Source: Flavobacterium sp. HTF
GTDB taxonomy: Bacteria > Bacteroidota > Bacteroidia > Flavobacteriales > Flavobacteriaceae
Reading direction: 5' to 3'
Length of the DNA stretch: 64,000 nt
Assembly: GCF_003105115.1 (NCBI RefSeq)
Contig: NZ_QETH01000009.1
Location: 1 to 64,000 of the forward strand
The notes beneath the pieces are model-generated. The model was not told where the DNA came from. It did not search any database and saw only the letters and a list, made by a program, of their open reading frames with translations. This document shows, in pieces, positions 43,788 to 52,904 of the stretch (the first letter of the stretch is position 1; each line of letters starts with the position of its first letter). The position numbers and the translations under genes are program-made.

Positions 43788-44813
43788 TTATTTGCTCAAT
43801 CTATGCAAGGTATACGTCATGGCGCTCAAAAGGAAAAATGCCATAATCTGGTGAATTAATCCTAAAGCCAATGGCACACTGTATAATAGAGTGAAAACTC
43901 CCAATAAAAACTGAATGAAAACAAAAAGTACTAAAGTTTTGATTCCGTTTGCCTGAGTACTCGTAAGTGTATATTTTTTACTTTTAAAGAAAAGAAAAAG
44001 AATAATCGCCACAACTACATAAGCAAAAGTCCGGTGTACAAACTGAACACCGCTTTTCCCTTCAATTAAATTTTTAACCAAAGAAGATTGCTCAATAAAA
44101 ACCGATTCATGAATAAATTCCCCGTCGCTCATTAAAGGCCAGTGATTGTGGATTAATCCGGCATTTAAGCCTGCCACAAATCCACCATAAATAATCTGGA
44201 TTAACAAAGCTACTAGTGCATAACGCGCGATAGTGCGAAGTGGTAATATTTTGTTGATATTTCTTTCAGGATAAATCAAATCCAGTGCTACCCAAAGCGT
44301 ATAAGCGAAAGTAATAAACGCAAAAGTCAGGTGAAGTGACAGTCTGAAGTGGCTTACATCAGGATTATCAATTAATCCGCTGCGAACCATAAACCAGCCA
44401 AGAAAACCCTGAAAACCTCCCATTGCCAAAAGGACGATACATTTTTTGATAGTATCTGTATCCAGTTTCTTTTTGATTAAAAAGTAAACAAACGGAACAA
44501 AGAAAACCAATCCGATAATACGGCCGATGAAACGGTGAAACCATTCCCAGAAATAAATAAATTTATAATCTGATAGCTGAAAATCGTTGTGAATATTAAT
44601 TTTTTGATACTCCGGGAATTTTTTATACTGCTCAAAAGCCTCATTCCATTTTGCTTCTGTAAGAGGTGGAAATGTATCGGTTACCAAATGCCAGTCGGTC
44701 ATTGATAAACCTGAATTGGTTAAGCGGGTAATTCCGCCCACGACAACCATTAAAAATAATAAAACACAGCCGGATAGTAACCAAATGATTACTGATTTGT
44801 TCTCTTTTTTCAT
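43788..44813 (-). CDS. ctaA: Heme A synthase
   Basis: A 341-residue inner-membrane protein with about eight helices. It matches the CtaA/Cox15 family with the start GGITRLTNSGLSMTDWHLVTDTFPP and with conserved His residues in EWFHRFIGRIIGLVFFVPF, HFRLSLHLTFAF and FVHRTFAYVVVAI. It oxidises the methyl group of heme O to make heme A for cytochrome oxidase. It overlaps the preceding small membrane gene by four bases and follows cca in a three-gene operon. Confidence 0.95.
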   Translation of the reverse strand: MKKENKSVIIWLLSGCVLLFLMVVVGGITRLTNSGLSMTDWHLVTDTFPPLTEAKWNEAFEQYKKFPEYQKINIHNDFQLSDYKFIYFWEWFHRFIGRIIGLVFFVPFVYFLIKKKLDTDTIKKCIVLLAMGGFQGFLGWFMVRSGLIDNPDVSHFRLSLHLTFAFITFAYTLWVALDLIYPERNINKILPLRTIARYALVALLIQIIYGGFVAGLNAGLIHNHWPLMSDGEFIHESVFIEQSSLVKNLIEGKSGVQFVHRTFAYVVVAIILFLFFKSKKYTLTSTQANGIKTLVLFVFIQFLLGVFTLLYSVPLALGLIHQIMAFFLLSAMTYTLHRLSK

Positions 44814-45178
44814 TCTTTTCCGATTAATTCAATTTCGTTTTTGTTTTTTGTTTTGGAAATTCTTTTTAAATAAATTCTTGCGAAATATATATTCACCAGG
44901 ATACTAGGAGGGAATATTATACAGCCAATAATTATTCTGTATATGATACTTGCATAATCAATATTCCAATTAAATAATTTCAATAATGAAGAACTTGAAA
45001 GTAGTACTGCCAAAAGAAATATTATAATGGAAGGAAAAACAAGAGACATTAAAAAGTAAAATAATTTATGGCCTAAATGTTTTTTTTCAATATTTCTGAT
45101 TCCTTTAAAAAAAATAAAATTGGAATAAAAAATTATTACCAATAGTATAATTATATAAGAAACACCTAGAAAATCCAT
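44810..45178 (-). CDS. Small unrecognised membrane protein
   Basis: A 122-residue protein with three hydrophobic helices (about 4-24, 38-64, 75-98) and a basic C-terminal tail (RISKTKNKNEIELIGKE). No family recognised. It starts with a one-base overlap on the cca stop and ends in a four-base overlap with the ctaA start. Such coupling suggests an inner-membrane role in the same operon, possibly heme-related, but this is inference. Confidence 0.65.
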   Translation of the reverse strand: MDFLGVSYIIILLVIIFYSNFIFFKGIRNIEKKHLGHKLFYFLMSLVFPSIIIFLLAVLLSSSSLLKLFNWNIDYASIIYRIIIGCIIFPPSILVNIYFARIYLKRISKTKNKNEIELIGKE

Positions 45179-46608
45179 TACTTCTTAAGTGTTAGATTTA
45201 ACTTTGCAGCCCTTTTAATAACAAAATCATAAGCCGCCTGATATTCATTTGGAATATCGCCTTCTAAAATGGCTTCTTTTACCGCTTCTTTTAAAACTCC
45301 AATTTCTCGTGAAGGTTTTAAATCGAACATTTGCATAATTTCTTCTCCTGAAATTGGCGGCTGAAAAATACGAACATGATCACGTTCTTCAACTTCAACA
45401 ATCTTTTTGCGTACAATTTCAAAGTTTTTATGGTATTTCTTAAACTTCGACGGATTTTTCGTTGTGATATCAGCCTCACATAAAGTCATTAAATTTTCTA
45501 CATCTTCACCTGCATCAAAAACCAAACGACGAACAGCGCTGTCAGTTACAATATCCTGTGCCAGAACAATTGGACGCGAACTCATAATCACCATTTTTTG
45601 CACAAATTTCATTTTGTGGTTTAATGGCATGTGCAAGCGTTCGAATATTTTTTTAGCCATTTTTCCGCCCAGGAATTCATGCCCGTGAAAAGTCCATCCT
45701 TGTTTTTTGTTGAAACGTTTTGTTGGCGCTTTTCCAATGTCGTGCAATAAAGCCGACCAGCGTAACCAAACGTCATCCGTATACGGACAAATATTATCGA
45801 CCACTTCCAATGTATGGTAGAAGTTGTTTTTATGTGTATGCCCTTCAATTTCTTCCACCTGATTCAACGCTGTTAATTCAGGTAAAATGATGTCCAGAAG
45901 TCCGGTTTTGTACAATAGCAAAAAACCAACAGAAGGTTTGTCAGTAGAAAGGATCTTATTTAATTCATCAACTATACGTTCACCTGAAATGATGTTTATA
46001 CGATCTGCATTTTTTGTGATCGCATTCAGTGAGTTTTCTTCGATTTCAAAATTCAGCTGTGTGGCAAAACGAATAGCACGAAGCATTCGCAAAGGATCAT
46101 CAGAATAAGTGATATCCGGATCCAAAGGCGTTTTTATCGTTTTGTGTTCTAAATCGGCTAAACCATTAAACGGATCTAAAAGTTCACCAAAATTATTTTC
46201 GTTTAAAGATAGAGCTAACGCATTTATAGTAAAATCACGGCGGTTCTGATCGTCCTGAAGAGTTCCGTTTTCAACAATCGGATTTCGGCTGTCGCGGTTA
46301 TAAGATTCTTTTCGTGCGCCAACAAATTCAATATCAGTATCTTCAAAACGCAACATTGCCGTTCCATAGGTTTTGAAAACCTGAACTTTAGGCTTTTTAG
46401 GCAGTAACTCAGATACCTTTAAGGCTAGTTCAATTCCGCTTCCGACAGCAACAATATCAATATCCTTTTTAGAACCACGGTTTAAAAGTAAATCGCGAAC
46501 GAAACCGCCAATTACATAACTATCAACATTTAGTTCTTTTGATGCCTCCGAAATGATTTCGAAGATTTTATTTTGTAAAGCTGTTTTGTAATTTGTTTGT
46601 ATAGCCAC
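45178..46608 (-). CDS. cca: tRNA nucleotidyltransferase (CCA-adding) with HD domain
   Basis: A 476-residue enzyme. The nucleotidyltransferase head has YVIGGFVRDLLL and KDIDIVAVG (the GG plus DxD metal pair), then RRDFTINALAL and DPDITYSDDPLRMLRAIRFATQ typical of class II CCA enzymes. An HD domain follows (NNFYHTLEVVDNICPY, LLHDIGKAPT). It adds or repairs the CCA end of tRNAs. It is upstream of the small membrane gene and ctaA with overlaps. Confidence 0.95.
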   Translation of the reverse strand: MAIQTNYKTALQNKIFEIISEASKELNVDSYVIGGFVRDLLLNRGSKKDIDIVAVGSGIELALKVSELLPKKPKVQVFKTYGTAMLRFEDTDIEFVGARKESYNRDSRNPIVENGTLQDDQNRRDFTINALALSLNENNFGELLDPFNGLADLEHKTIKTPLDPDITYSDDPLRMLRAIRFATQLNFEIEENSLNAITKNADRINIISGERIVDELNKILSTDKPSVGFLLLYKTGLLDIILPELTALNQVEEIEGHTHKNNFYHTLEVVDNICPYTDDVWLRWSALLHDIGKAPTKRFNKKQGWTFHGHEFLGGKMAKKIFERLHMPLNHKMKFVQKMVIMSSRPIVLAQDIVTDSAVRRLVFDAGEDVENLMTLCEADITTKNPSKFKKYHKNFEIVRKKIVEVEERDHVRIFQPPISGEEIMQMFDLKPSREIGVLKEAVKEAILEGDIPNEYQAAYDFVIKRAAKLNLTLKK

Positions 46609-47024
46609 GAATTCACGAATTTTTGAATAAAAGTCGATTTCAGATTTCTAAGAAATGAAATGCATGCAAATTTACAACATAGAAAATGCCTATTATAATC
46701 TATCGCCCACTTTTTTGAACAATTTCACATTTTGATACACTGATTTTTGTGAATTGAGAAAGCGTTGCCACGAATTACACCAATTTCCACGAATTTTCCT
46801 GAAATTCTCTACTGGTGATTTGTATTGATTCGTAGCGAAAAATATAATGACAGATTAAAAGAATTAAAAAATCCGTGTAAATCTTTTTAATCTGTATCAA
46901 AAAAATCTTCAATTGGTATGAAATAATAATTAGTGGAAATTCATGTAATTAGTGGCGAAAAAAACTATTTATAATACCATCAAACAAATCAATTGCAATA
47001 ACAGATTTTTAGAAATTCAATTTG
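46609..47024. repeat. Gap with inverted repeat of the CCACGAATTAC type
   Basis: No gene. An imperfect inverted pair, gccacgaattacaccaattt type at 46764-46797 with its complement at 46931-46956 (tagtggaaattcatgtaatt), encloses AT-rich sequence with the phrases aatccgtgtaaatcttttta. The repeat is of the same short-unit class as others in the window. The yaaA -7 box follows. Confidence 0.75.
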
Positions 47025-47032
47025 TATTTTTG
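47025..47032 (+). promoter_or_regulatory. Putative -7 box of yaaA
   Basis: TATTTTTG about 20 bp before the ATG at 47053. No -33 TTG at standard spacing. Confidence 0.55.
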
Positions 47033-47052
47033 AATCAATTAAAAATGCACAA

Positions 47053-47811
47053 ATGAAAATCGTTATATCGCCTGCAAAGTCATTAAATTTCGAAAAAGAA
47101 TTACCAACCACTCAACATACAGAACCGTCTTTTCTAAAAGAAGCGCGTCAGGTTCATAAAGTTTTAAAACCTAAAAAACCGGCAGAATTATCTGAATTAA
47201 TGTCAATTTCTGAAAAGCTTGCTGATTTAAACTGGCAGCGAAATCAGGAATGGAAAACTCCTTTTACACCTGAAAATGCGCGTCCGGCAGTTTATACTTT
47301 TGATGGTGATGTCTATACCGGTTTAGATGCTTATACAATTCCGCTGGAAAAATTAGATGCTTTACAAGATAAACTTAGGATTTTATCCGGACTTTACGGC
47401 GTTCTAAAACCGTTGGACTTAATGCAGGCGTATCGTCTGGAAATGGGAACCAAATTACCAATTGGTGAACATAAAAATTTGCATGATTTCTGGAAAGCCC
47501 CGGTTACAAAAGCCTTAAATAAAGAATTGACAAAAGGTGAATTATTCGTGAATTTAGCCAGTAACGAATACTTTTCGGCAGTTGATGTAAAAGCGTTAAA
47601 AGTTCCTGTAATCACACCCGATTTTAAAGATTACAAAGACGGAAAATTAAAAATGATCAGCTTTTTTGCCAAGAAGGCGAGAGGCATGATGGTGCGTTAT
47701 ATCATTGATACCAATGCAGAAACTATTGATGACCTGAAAGGTTTTAATTATGAAGGATATCAGTTTGATGCGAATCTTTCTAAAGGGAATCATTTGGTTT
47801 TTACGAGATAG
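47053..47811 (+). CDS. yaaA: Peroxide-stress protein YaaA (UPF0246)
   Basis: A 252-residue cytoplasmic protein. It matches YaaA through MKIVISPAKSLNFEKELPTTQ, WKTPFTPENARPAVYTFDGDVYTGLDA, LRILSGLYGVLKPLDLMQAYRLEMGTKL and SFFAKKARGMMVRYII. In E. coli YaaA limits damage from hydrogen peroxide by lowering free iron. Length is normal. It is followed at once by a solo octamer repeat, and by a terminator shared with the efflux operon. Confidence 0.95.
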   Translation: MKIVISPAKSLNFEKELPTTQHTEPSFLKEARQVHKVLKPKKPAELSELMSISEKLADLNWQRNQEWKTPFTPENARPAVYTFDGDVYTGLDAYTIPLEKLDALQDKLRILSGLYGVLKPLDLMQAYRLEMGTKLPIGEHKNLHDFWKAPVTKALNKELTKGELFVNLASNEYFSAVDVKALKVPVITPDFKDYKDGKLKMISFFAKKARGMMVRYIIDTNAETIDDLKGFNYEGYQFDANLSKGNHLVFTR

Positions 47812-47844
47812 TTTTTTTGAGGTTCTAAGGTTCTGAGGCTTCGG
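47812..47844. repeat. Solo octamer repeat behind yaaA
   Basis: Units ttgaggtt, ctaaggtt and ctgaggct in series, starting 6 bp after the yaaA stop. Single arm of the octamer family, with no inverted partner nearby. Confidence 0.7.
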
Positions 47845-47900
47845 AATCAATGCCTTGCAGATTTATAAAATTTATTTAATAAAAATAACAGCAAAAAATA

Positions 47901-47935
47901 AACGCCGAATTCAATATTAGAATTCGGCGTTTTAT
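47901..47935. terminator. Bidirectional terminator between yaaA and the efflux operon
   Basis: Perfect 12-bp stem aacgccgaattc (47901-47912) with gaattcggcgtt (47920-47931), loop of seven, and A/T-runs. Confidence 0.9.
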
Positions 47936-47956
47936 ATGCGTATTATAAAATTATTA

Positions 47957-49546
47957 TTAGTGCATTGCGTCGGCTGCGCTAATCTTGTTCTTCCCTTTTT
48001 TAATAAAGAGAATAATCGGTATACAGCATAAAAACATAATTCCCAGATACATGAAAATATCTATGTAGGCCATTACGGTACTTTGCTTAAGAACAGCATA
48101 CTCTAATGCCTGATAAGATTTTTTAAGAGCAACGTCAGCACTGTATCCTTTAGACATAAATGCCTGTTGCATACCTGTAACACGTTGACTTACTTCATGT
48201 TTTGCAGGATCCAGATTATTAATCAGATTAACTCTGTGTTCCTGACTAAAACGGGTAATAAAAGTGGTAATAATTGCGATTCCAAATGATCCGCCAAGCT
48301 GACGCATCATTCCGGTAAAAGCGGCTCCCTCACCAATTTGTTTTCCTTTTAATGTTGACAGAGAAAGAGTTGTTATCGGTACAAAAAGTAATCCTAAACC
48401 AATTCCTCTAAGGATTAATGGCCAATACATATGTTCTACACCGGTATCTGGTGTCATACGGGTCTGCATCATAAAGGTAAAAAAGAAGAAAACTAAAAAT
48501 CCAACTCCCACCATATATCCCTGAGGCACACCTTTCTGAATCATATTACCCACAAAAGGCATCATAATGGCAGTGGTAATCGAACCCGGAATCAATAATA
48601 ATCCGGCGTCAGTTGCGGTCCATCCTAAGATTGACTGCGTATAAATCGGAATAATCAACGTTGATCCATATAAACCGAAACCAAGAATAAAACACATTAT
48701 GGTTCCGATTCTTAAATTCCCGTCTTTTAAAACACTTAAGTTTACAATTGGATGTTTGTAAGTCAGCTCTCTCCAGATAAAAAGAACTAATCCTAGAACA
48801 GTCACTACACTTAAAGTAACAATAAGTGAATCATTAAACCAGTCGTCCTGTTGTCCATGCTCCAAAACGAATTGTAAAGATCCGATGAAGGCACTCAATA
48901 AAAATATTCCCCACCAGTCAACCTGGTTTGCTTTTAATTTCTCTCCGTATTTTGGACTTCTAACAAATGTTAGAGCTAAAATGGTAGCAATAATTCCCAA
49001 CGGAATATTGATATAAAAGATATAAGGCCAGGAGTAATTATCTACTAAATACCCCCCCAAAGGCGGTCCAAGAGTTGGTCCCACAATTACACCCATTCCG
49101 TAAATAGCCTGCGCCATACCACGTTTTGCTACAGGGTAACTTTCGGTAATAATAGTTTGGGCCGTTACAAGAAGGGCACCTCCACCCATTCCCTGAACAA
49201 ACCTAAAAGCTACCAGTTCCCATATATTACTGGCATTTCCACATAAAAAAGAACAGACCGTAAATATTATAATCGAGGCTACAAAGTAATTACGTCTTCC
49301 AAATTGCTGTGAAAGCCAGCTCGTCATCGGGATTACAATAACATTCGCAATTGCATATGCTGTAATCACCCAGGCCACATCAGTCAAAGTAGCACCAAGG
49401 CTACCTCGCATGTCTGTTAGTGCTACGTTTACAATCGTGGTATCAACAATTTCCAGCAAAGCACACAGTACTGCTGTAATCGTGATAATGACACGTCTGT
49501 AACCGTATTCAACTAAATCGTCTTCTCCTTGTACTGCTTTTGTCAT
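47957..49546 (-). CDS. MFS drug exporter, DHA2 (EmrB/QacA) family
   Basis: A 529-residue inner-membrane protein with 14 predicted helices. It carries the DHA2 signatures ALLEIVDTTIVNVALTDMRGSLGA (motif D1), the RFVQGMGGG segment, and GVIVGPTLGPPLGG (motif C). It ends in a basic tail. It exports drugs or toxic metabolites with the HlyD-type adaptor (3 bp upstream) and the TolC-type channel in the same operon. The substrate cannot be read from sequence. Confidence 0.93.
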   Translation of the reverse strand: MTKAVQGEDDLVEYGYRRVIITITAVLCALLEIVDTTIVNVALTDMRGSLGATLTDVAWVITAYAIANVIVIPMTSWLSQQFGRRNYFVASIIIFTVCSFLCGNASNIWELVAFRFVQGMGGGALLVTAQTIITESYPVAKRGMAQAIYGMGVIVGPTLGPPLGGYLVDNYSWPYIFYINIPLGIIATILALTFVRSPKYGEKLKANQVDWWGIFLLSAFIGSLQFVLEHGQQDDWFNDSLIVTLSVVTVLGLVLFIWRELTYKHPIVNLSVLKDGNLRIGTIMCFILGFGLYGSTLIIPIYTQSILGWTATDAGLLLIPGSITTAIMMPFVGNMIQKGVPQGYMVGVGFLVFFFFTFMMQTRMTPDTGVEHMYWPLILRGIGLGLLFVPITTLSLSTLKGKQIGEGAAFTGMMRQLGGSFGIAIITTFITRFSQEHRVNLINNLDPAKHEVSQRVTGMQQAFMSKGYSADVALKKSYQALEYAVLKQSTVMAYIDIFMYLGIMFLCCIPIILFIKKGKNKISAADAMH

Positions 49547-49549
49547 TTT

Positions 49550-50629
49550 TTATTTCAAATGTACGTCTACATCAACATTCATTCCCGGACGCAATAATTT
49601 TACTTTCTCAGGATCGTTTGATTCATCTAAACTAATTTTTACTGGTAATCTCTGAATTGTTTTTACGAAGTTTCCTGTTGCATTATCAGGAGGTAAAAGT
49701 GAAAAACGAGATCCTGTAGCAGGAGAAAAAGAAGTCAAAGTTCCTTTAAACTCATAGTTAGGATAAGCATCTACTTTTAAGCTTACTTTTTGCCCCACAA
49801 CCATTTTATTTAATTGGGTTTCTTTGAAGTTAGCTACAACCCATGCTTCGTTATTATTGATAATATAAAATAAAGATTGTCCTGGCTGAACCAATTGTCC
49901 CGGCTGAATATCAACTTTAGAAACCTGTCCGTCAATAGCAGCAGTTACTACCGTATAAGTAAGATTTAATTTAGCAACATCAAGCATTGTTTTCGCTTTT
50001 TTGATGTTTGCAGAAGCTACTTCAGTTTGTTTGTCAGAAACTTTAGATTTAGATTCAATTACCGATTTTTGGTAAGAACTTGCTCTTTGTTGTTGTTCTA
50101 AAACACGAACCTGATTTTCAGCTTCGTCTTTTGCAGTCTGAGCCTGTTCAAATTGTTGTTTTGTAATAGTATGTGTTTTGTACAGATTGTTGTAACGGTT
50201 AAAATCGTTTGTCAGTTGTCTCAATCTGATTTTGGCACTTTCGATAGAACCACCGGCAGATTTCATATTGGCATCAGAAACCGAAATACTTGCATATGCA
50301 CTTCCGATATCAGCTTTTGCAGCTTCGTATTGACCTTCAGCTCCTAATAAAGCAGCATTTGCTTCGTCAATTTTTAGCTGATAATCTCTTTTATCGATTG
50401 TAAATAAAGTATCTCCTTTTTTTACAAAATCATTATCTTTTACATAAACCTTACTAATATATCCTGAAACTCTTGGGATAATTGGATTCATTTTTTTCTC
50501 GATTTGAGCATCATCCGTTTCTTCGTGAGCCTGAGAATGTAAATATTTTGATATTCCGTAAGTTCCGCCCACTAAAACCAAAACGGTTAGTATAATGATG
50601 AATTTTTTATTTGTCTTTTTCTTTTCCAT
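49550..50629 (-). CDS. HlyD/EmrA-family membrane-fusion protein
   Basis: A 359-residue periplasmic adaptor. A single N-terminal helix (FIIILTVLVLVGGTYGISKYL) is followed by a biotinyl-lipoyl-like domain (IIPRVSGYISKVYVKDNDFVKKGDTLFTID), a long alpha-helical hairpin (about 78-215) and the beta-barrel domain (VSKVDIQPGQLVQPGQSL). It links the MFS pump to the TolC channel. Start is 12 bp after the TolC gene stop, and the MFS gene starts 3 bp after its stop. Confidence 0.93.
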   Translation of the reverse strand: MEKKKTNKKFIIILTVLVLVGGTYGISKYLHSQAHEETDDAQIEKKMNPIIPRVSGYISKVYVKDNDFVKKGDTLFTIDKRDYQLKIDEANAALLGAEGQYEAAKADIGSAYASISVSDANMKSAGGSIESAKIRLRQLTNDFNRYNNLYKTHTITKQQFEQAQTAKDEAENQVRVLEQQQRASSYQKSVIESKSKVSDKQTEVASANIKKAKTMLDVAKLNLTYTVVTAAIDGQVSKVDIQPGQLVQPGQSLFYIINNNEAWVVANFKETQLNKMVVGQKVSLKVDAYPNYEFKGTLTSFSPATGSRFSLLPPDNATGNFVKTIQRLPVKISLDESNDPEKVKLLRPGMNVDVDVHLK

Positions 50630-50641
50630 GAGAGCTGTCGA

Positions 50642-51964
50642 TTATATTTTAGAAAGATTGAATGATTGTGATAATTGTCCTGATACTGAAAGTAATTCGT
50701 AATATTTTTGAATAATGGCTGCTTTAGACAAAGCGGTGTTAATTTTTGCATTAAGATGTTCTACATCAGCTTCAACTAAATCATTGGTATCAGATAAACC
50801 ATTGTCGAATTTATCTTTTACCAGCCTGTAGTTTTCTGCTGCCTGCTGAAGAGCTTCGTCATAAACCACACTTTGGTTGATTGCCAGATCATAATCTTCA
50901 ATAGATTTCTGAACTTCAACTTTAATACGGTCTGTCATAATCGCTTCTGTATTTTTTACTTCTAAAGCTCTGCTTTCTGCCTCACGAACATGAGCATTGT
51001 TTTTTATAATTCCCGATAAATCATAAGTAAGGCCTACACCAAAATTCATTGCATACTTTACGGTAATAAAATCTTTAAGATCTAACGCTGTGTAGCCACC
51101 CAACAAAGCAAGAGTTGGATAATAACCCGCTTTTGCAACTTTGATATTGGCTTCACTGGCTTTTTGCTGGAAACGAAGAGCCTCTAAGTCTTTTCGGTTT
51201 TCAAGTGCAATGGCATCAGATGTCGGAGCATTACTTGTTTTTAAACTAAAGAAATCATTTTCATTAACGTCAATTTTTACACCCGGATCTAATTTTAATA
51301 AAGTTACGAGATAAAAATTAATGTTGTTGATGTTATTATTCGCTTCATCAATAGATAATTGTGTTTTTGAAACCAATAACTGCGCTTTCAATAAGTCATT
51401 TCTCGGAATGATTCCGTTTTTTTCTAATTCAGTAAAATCAGTAACACGCTGTTTAGCCTGTTTTTGATTTTCGTTTAAAAGATCAAGTGTTTTTTGGGCT
51501 TTGTATAAAGCAGTGTAATAAGTAATTACACGCAAAGCAACATCTTCTTTAGTTTTAGCTGCATTGGCAGTTTCTGCTTCATAAAGATTGTCATAAGCAT
51601 CAATACTGCTCTGGATTTTAAACCCCGAAAAAATCGGAAGGCTTAAATTTGCCATACCAAACATCGCACGGTCCGGAGAAGCCATTGACTCACCATTTGC
51701 CTCGTCATTGTGCATATCGATTGAAGCTTTACCTAAACGTTGATATTGCCCCTGAATTTTAAGATCTGGATATTGGTTATTCTTAACCGTTTGCAGTTCG
51801 TATTTTTTTGAGTTTACCTTAGTATTGGCAAGCGTAACTTCGTTACTCTTTTCCCAGGCCATTTTAACGGCTTCGTCTAAAGTTAAACTTGTTTTTTCTT
51901 GTGCTTCTATTGAAGATATTCCGATAAAGAAAACCCCAAAGAGCATTAATTGACTAATTTTCAT
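50642..51964 (-). CDS. TolC-family outer-membrane efflux protein
   Basis: I place the start at MKISQLML, which begins a signal peptide ending at SIEAQ (440 residues). Two codons upstream would also be possible. The body has the long alpha-helical pattern of the TolC family (LTLDEAVKMAWEKSNEVTLANTKVNSKKYELQTVKNNQYPDL and later the repeated half). It forms the channel across the outer membrane for the adaptor and MFS pump. It overlaps the end of the TetR gene by 11 bases, which implies translational coupling. Confidence 0.92.
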   Translation of the reverse strand: MKISQLMLFGVFFIGISSIEAQEKTSLTLDEAVKMAWEKSNEVTLANTKVNSKKYELQTVKNNQYPDLKIQGQYQRLGKASIDMHNDEANGESMASPDRAMFGMANLSLPIFSGFKIQSSIDAYDNLYEAETANAAKTKEDVALRVITYYTALYKAQKTLDLLNENQKQAKQRVTDFTELEKNGIIPRNDLLKAQLLVSKTQLSIDEANNNINNINFYLVTLLKLDPGVKIDVNENDFFSLKTSNAPTSDAIALENRKDLEALRFQQKASEANIKVAKAGYYPTLALLGGYTALDLKDFITVKYAMNFGVGLTYDLSGIIKNNAHVREAESRALEVKNTEAIMTDRIKVEVQKSIEDYDLAINQSVVYDEALQQAAENYRLVKDKFDNGLSDTNDLVEADVEHLNAKINTALSKAAIIQKYYELLSVSGQLSQSFNLSKI

Positions 51965-52583
51965 AAACAAGTAGCGCTTTTATAGTTTGTTGAATGTGCT
52001 TTGTAAGACTGTTTTTAATATAATCGTTATATAACGTTTCTGTTTTTAAATTCAGGAGTTCCTGAAAAAAAGGCTTATTCATGTGAAAATGAAAATAAGT
52101 ACCCATAATCGTCGGAGTGATAAGCGGAATAATGATATCTTTTCTAAAAATCCCTTTCGATTGGCCCTCATTGATAATGGTTTCCAGTGATTTTAGATTT
52201 CCTTTTTTCAGTTCGGTGAAAACGGCAAGACTCTGCTCTCTTTTTTTTGAAGTAAGTTCAAAGTGTAAAACCCTGAAAATCCCTCTGTTGCAATTGATTC
52301 GGTTAATGTAAATTTCAACTAATTTATTTACTTTATCAAGAGGTTCGAGATTTTCATGCTGTAAACTTTCGATTTGTAATTTTAAATCGGCTGTTTTGTA
52401 GATAATCAAAGATTCAAGCAGTTTTTCTTTAGAACCAAAATAATACGAAACCATGGCAATATTAATTTTGGCCTCTTTTGAAATGTCCCGTATAGACGTT
52501 CCTTCAAATCCTTTGTCCGAAAAAAGCTTTTCTGCAACTTCCAGGATTTGAATTTTTTTATCGTTTAATTCGATCTGTGACAT
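51954..52583 (-). CDS. TetR-family repressor of the efflux operon
   Basis: A 209-residue regulator. The helix-turn-helix is at about residues 29-50 (TSIRDISKEAKINIAMVSYYFGSKEKLLESLI), in the TetR pattern. The C-terminal helical region binds the inducer. It is first in the operon and followed by overlapping tolC-type, hlyD-type and MFS genes. Two identical palindromes upstream of its start (52611-52626 and 52628-52643) are the likely operator. Confidence 0.95.
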   Translation of the reverse strand: MSQIELNDKKIQILEVAEKLFSDKGFEGTSIRDISKEAKINIAMVSYYFGSKEKLLESLIIYKTADLKLQIESLQHENLEPLDKVNKLVEIYINRINCNRGIFRVLHFELTSKKREQSLAVFTELKKGNLKSLETIINEGQSKGIFRKDIIIPLITPTIMGTYFHFHMNKPFFQELLNLKTETLYNDYIKNSLTKHIQQTIKALLVYEN

Positions 52584-52605
52584 GATGTTGTTTTGAAATC
52601 GGATA

Positions 52606-52613
52606 CAAAATTA
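52606..52613 (-). promoter_or_regulatory. -7 box of the efflux operon
   Basis: Minus-strand TAATTTTG overlapping the first operator palindrome by three bases. Repressor binding would therefore cover the promoter. Confidence 0.6.
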
Positions 52614-52643
52614 AACACTTGTTTAATTTAAACACTTGTTTAA
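52611..52643. promoter_or_regulatory. Tandem palindromic operator
   Basis: The 16-bp palindrome TTAAACACTTGTTTAA occurs twice, at 52611-52626 and 52628-52643, 17 bp apart centre to centre, directly upstream of the TetR gene. This spacing is close to 1.6 helical turns and is typical of two-dimer operator binding. Confidence 0.8.
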
Positions 52644-52721
52644 TTTTATTTTAACATAATATTAACATAAAACGGTGTAGTCGGTTTTTAAATATAATTA
52701 CTTGAAATATGCATTTAAAGC

Positions 52722-52772
52722 AACAAAAAAGCTGAAACAATATTAGTAATAATATTGTTTCAGCTTTGAAAT
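52722..52772 (-). terminator. Terminator of the trp operon
   Basis: Perfect 18-bp stem (52728-52745 with 52750-52767), loop of four, with an A-run on the left that reads as a U-run on the minus strand. It lies 130 bp beyond the trpA stop, after a dispersed repeat. Confidence 0.85.
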
Positions 52773-52779
52773 TAACGCA

Positions 52780-52885
52780 ATTTTGTCATTTCGACGAAGG
52801 AGAAATCTTCCTTGCTGGATCGACAAAGAATGGCTTTTTGATTGCGGAGCTTCTTACGAAGATTTCTCCTTCGAAGGACAAAGTA
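52780..52885. repeat. Inverted repeat of the TCATTTCGACGAAGG type
   Basis: Arms tcatttcgacgaaggagaaa (about 52786-52805) and its inverse tttctccttcgaagg (about 52862-52877) enclose a less conserved centre. The same inner pair occurs at 34379-34461. It lies in the 3' end of the trp transcript, between trpA and the terminator. Confidence 0.8.
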
Positions 52886-52904
52886 GACTTTCTATTGCAT
52901 TTAT

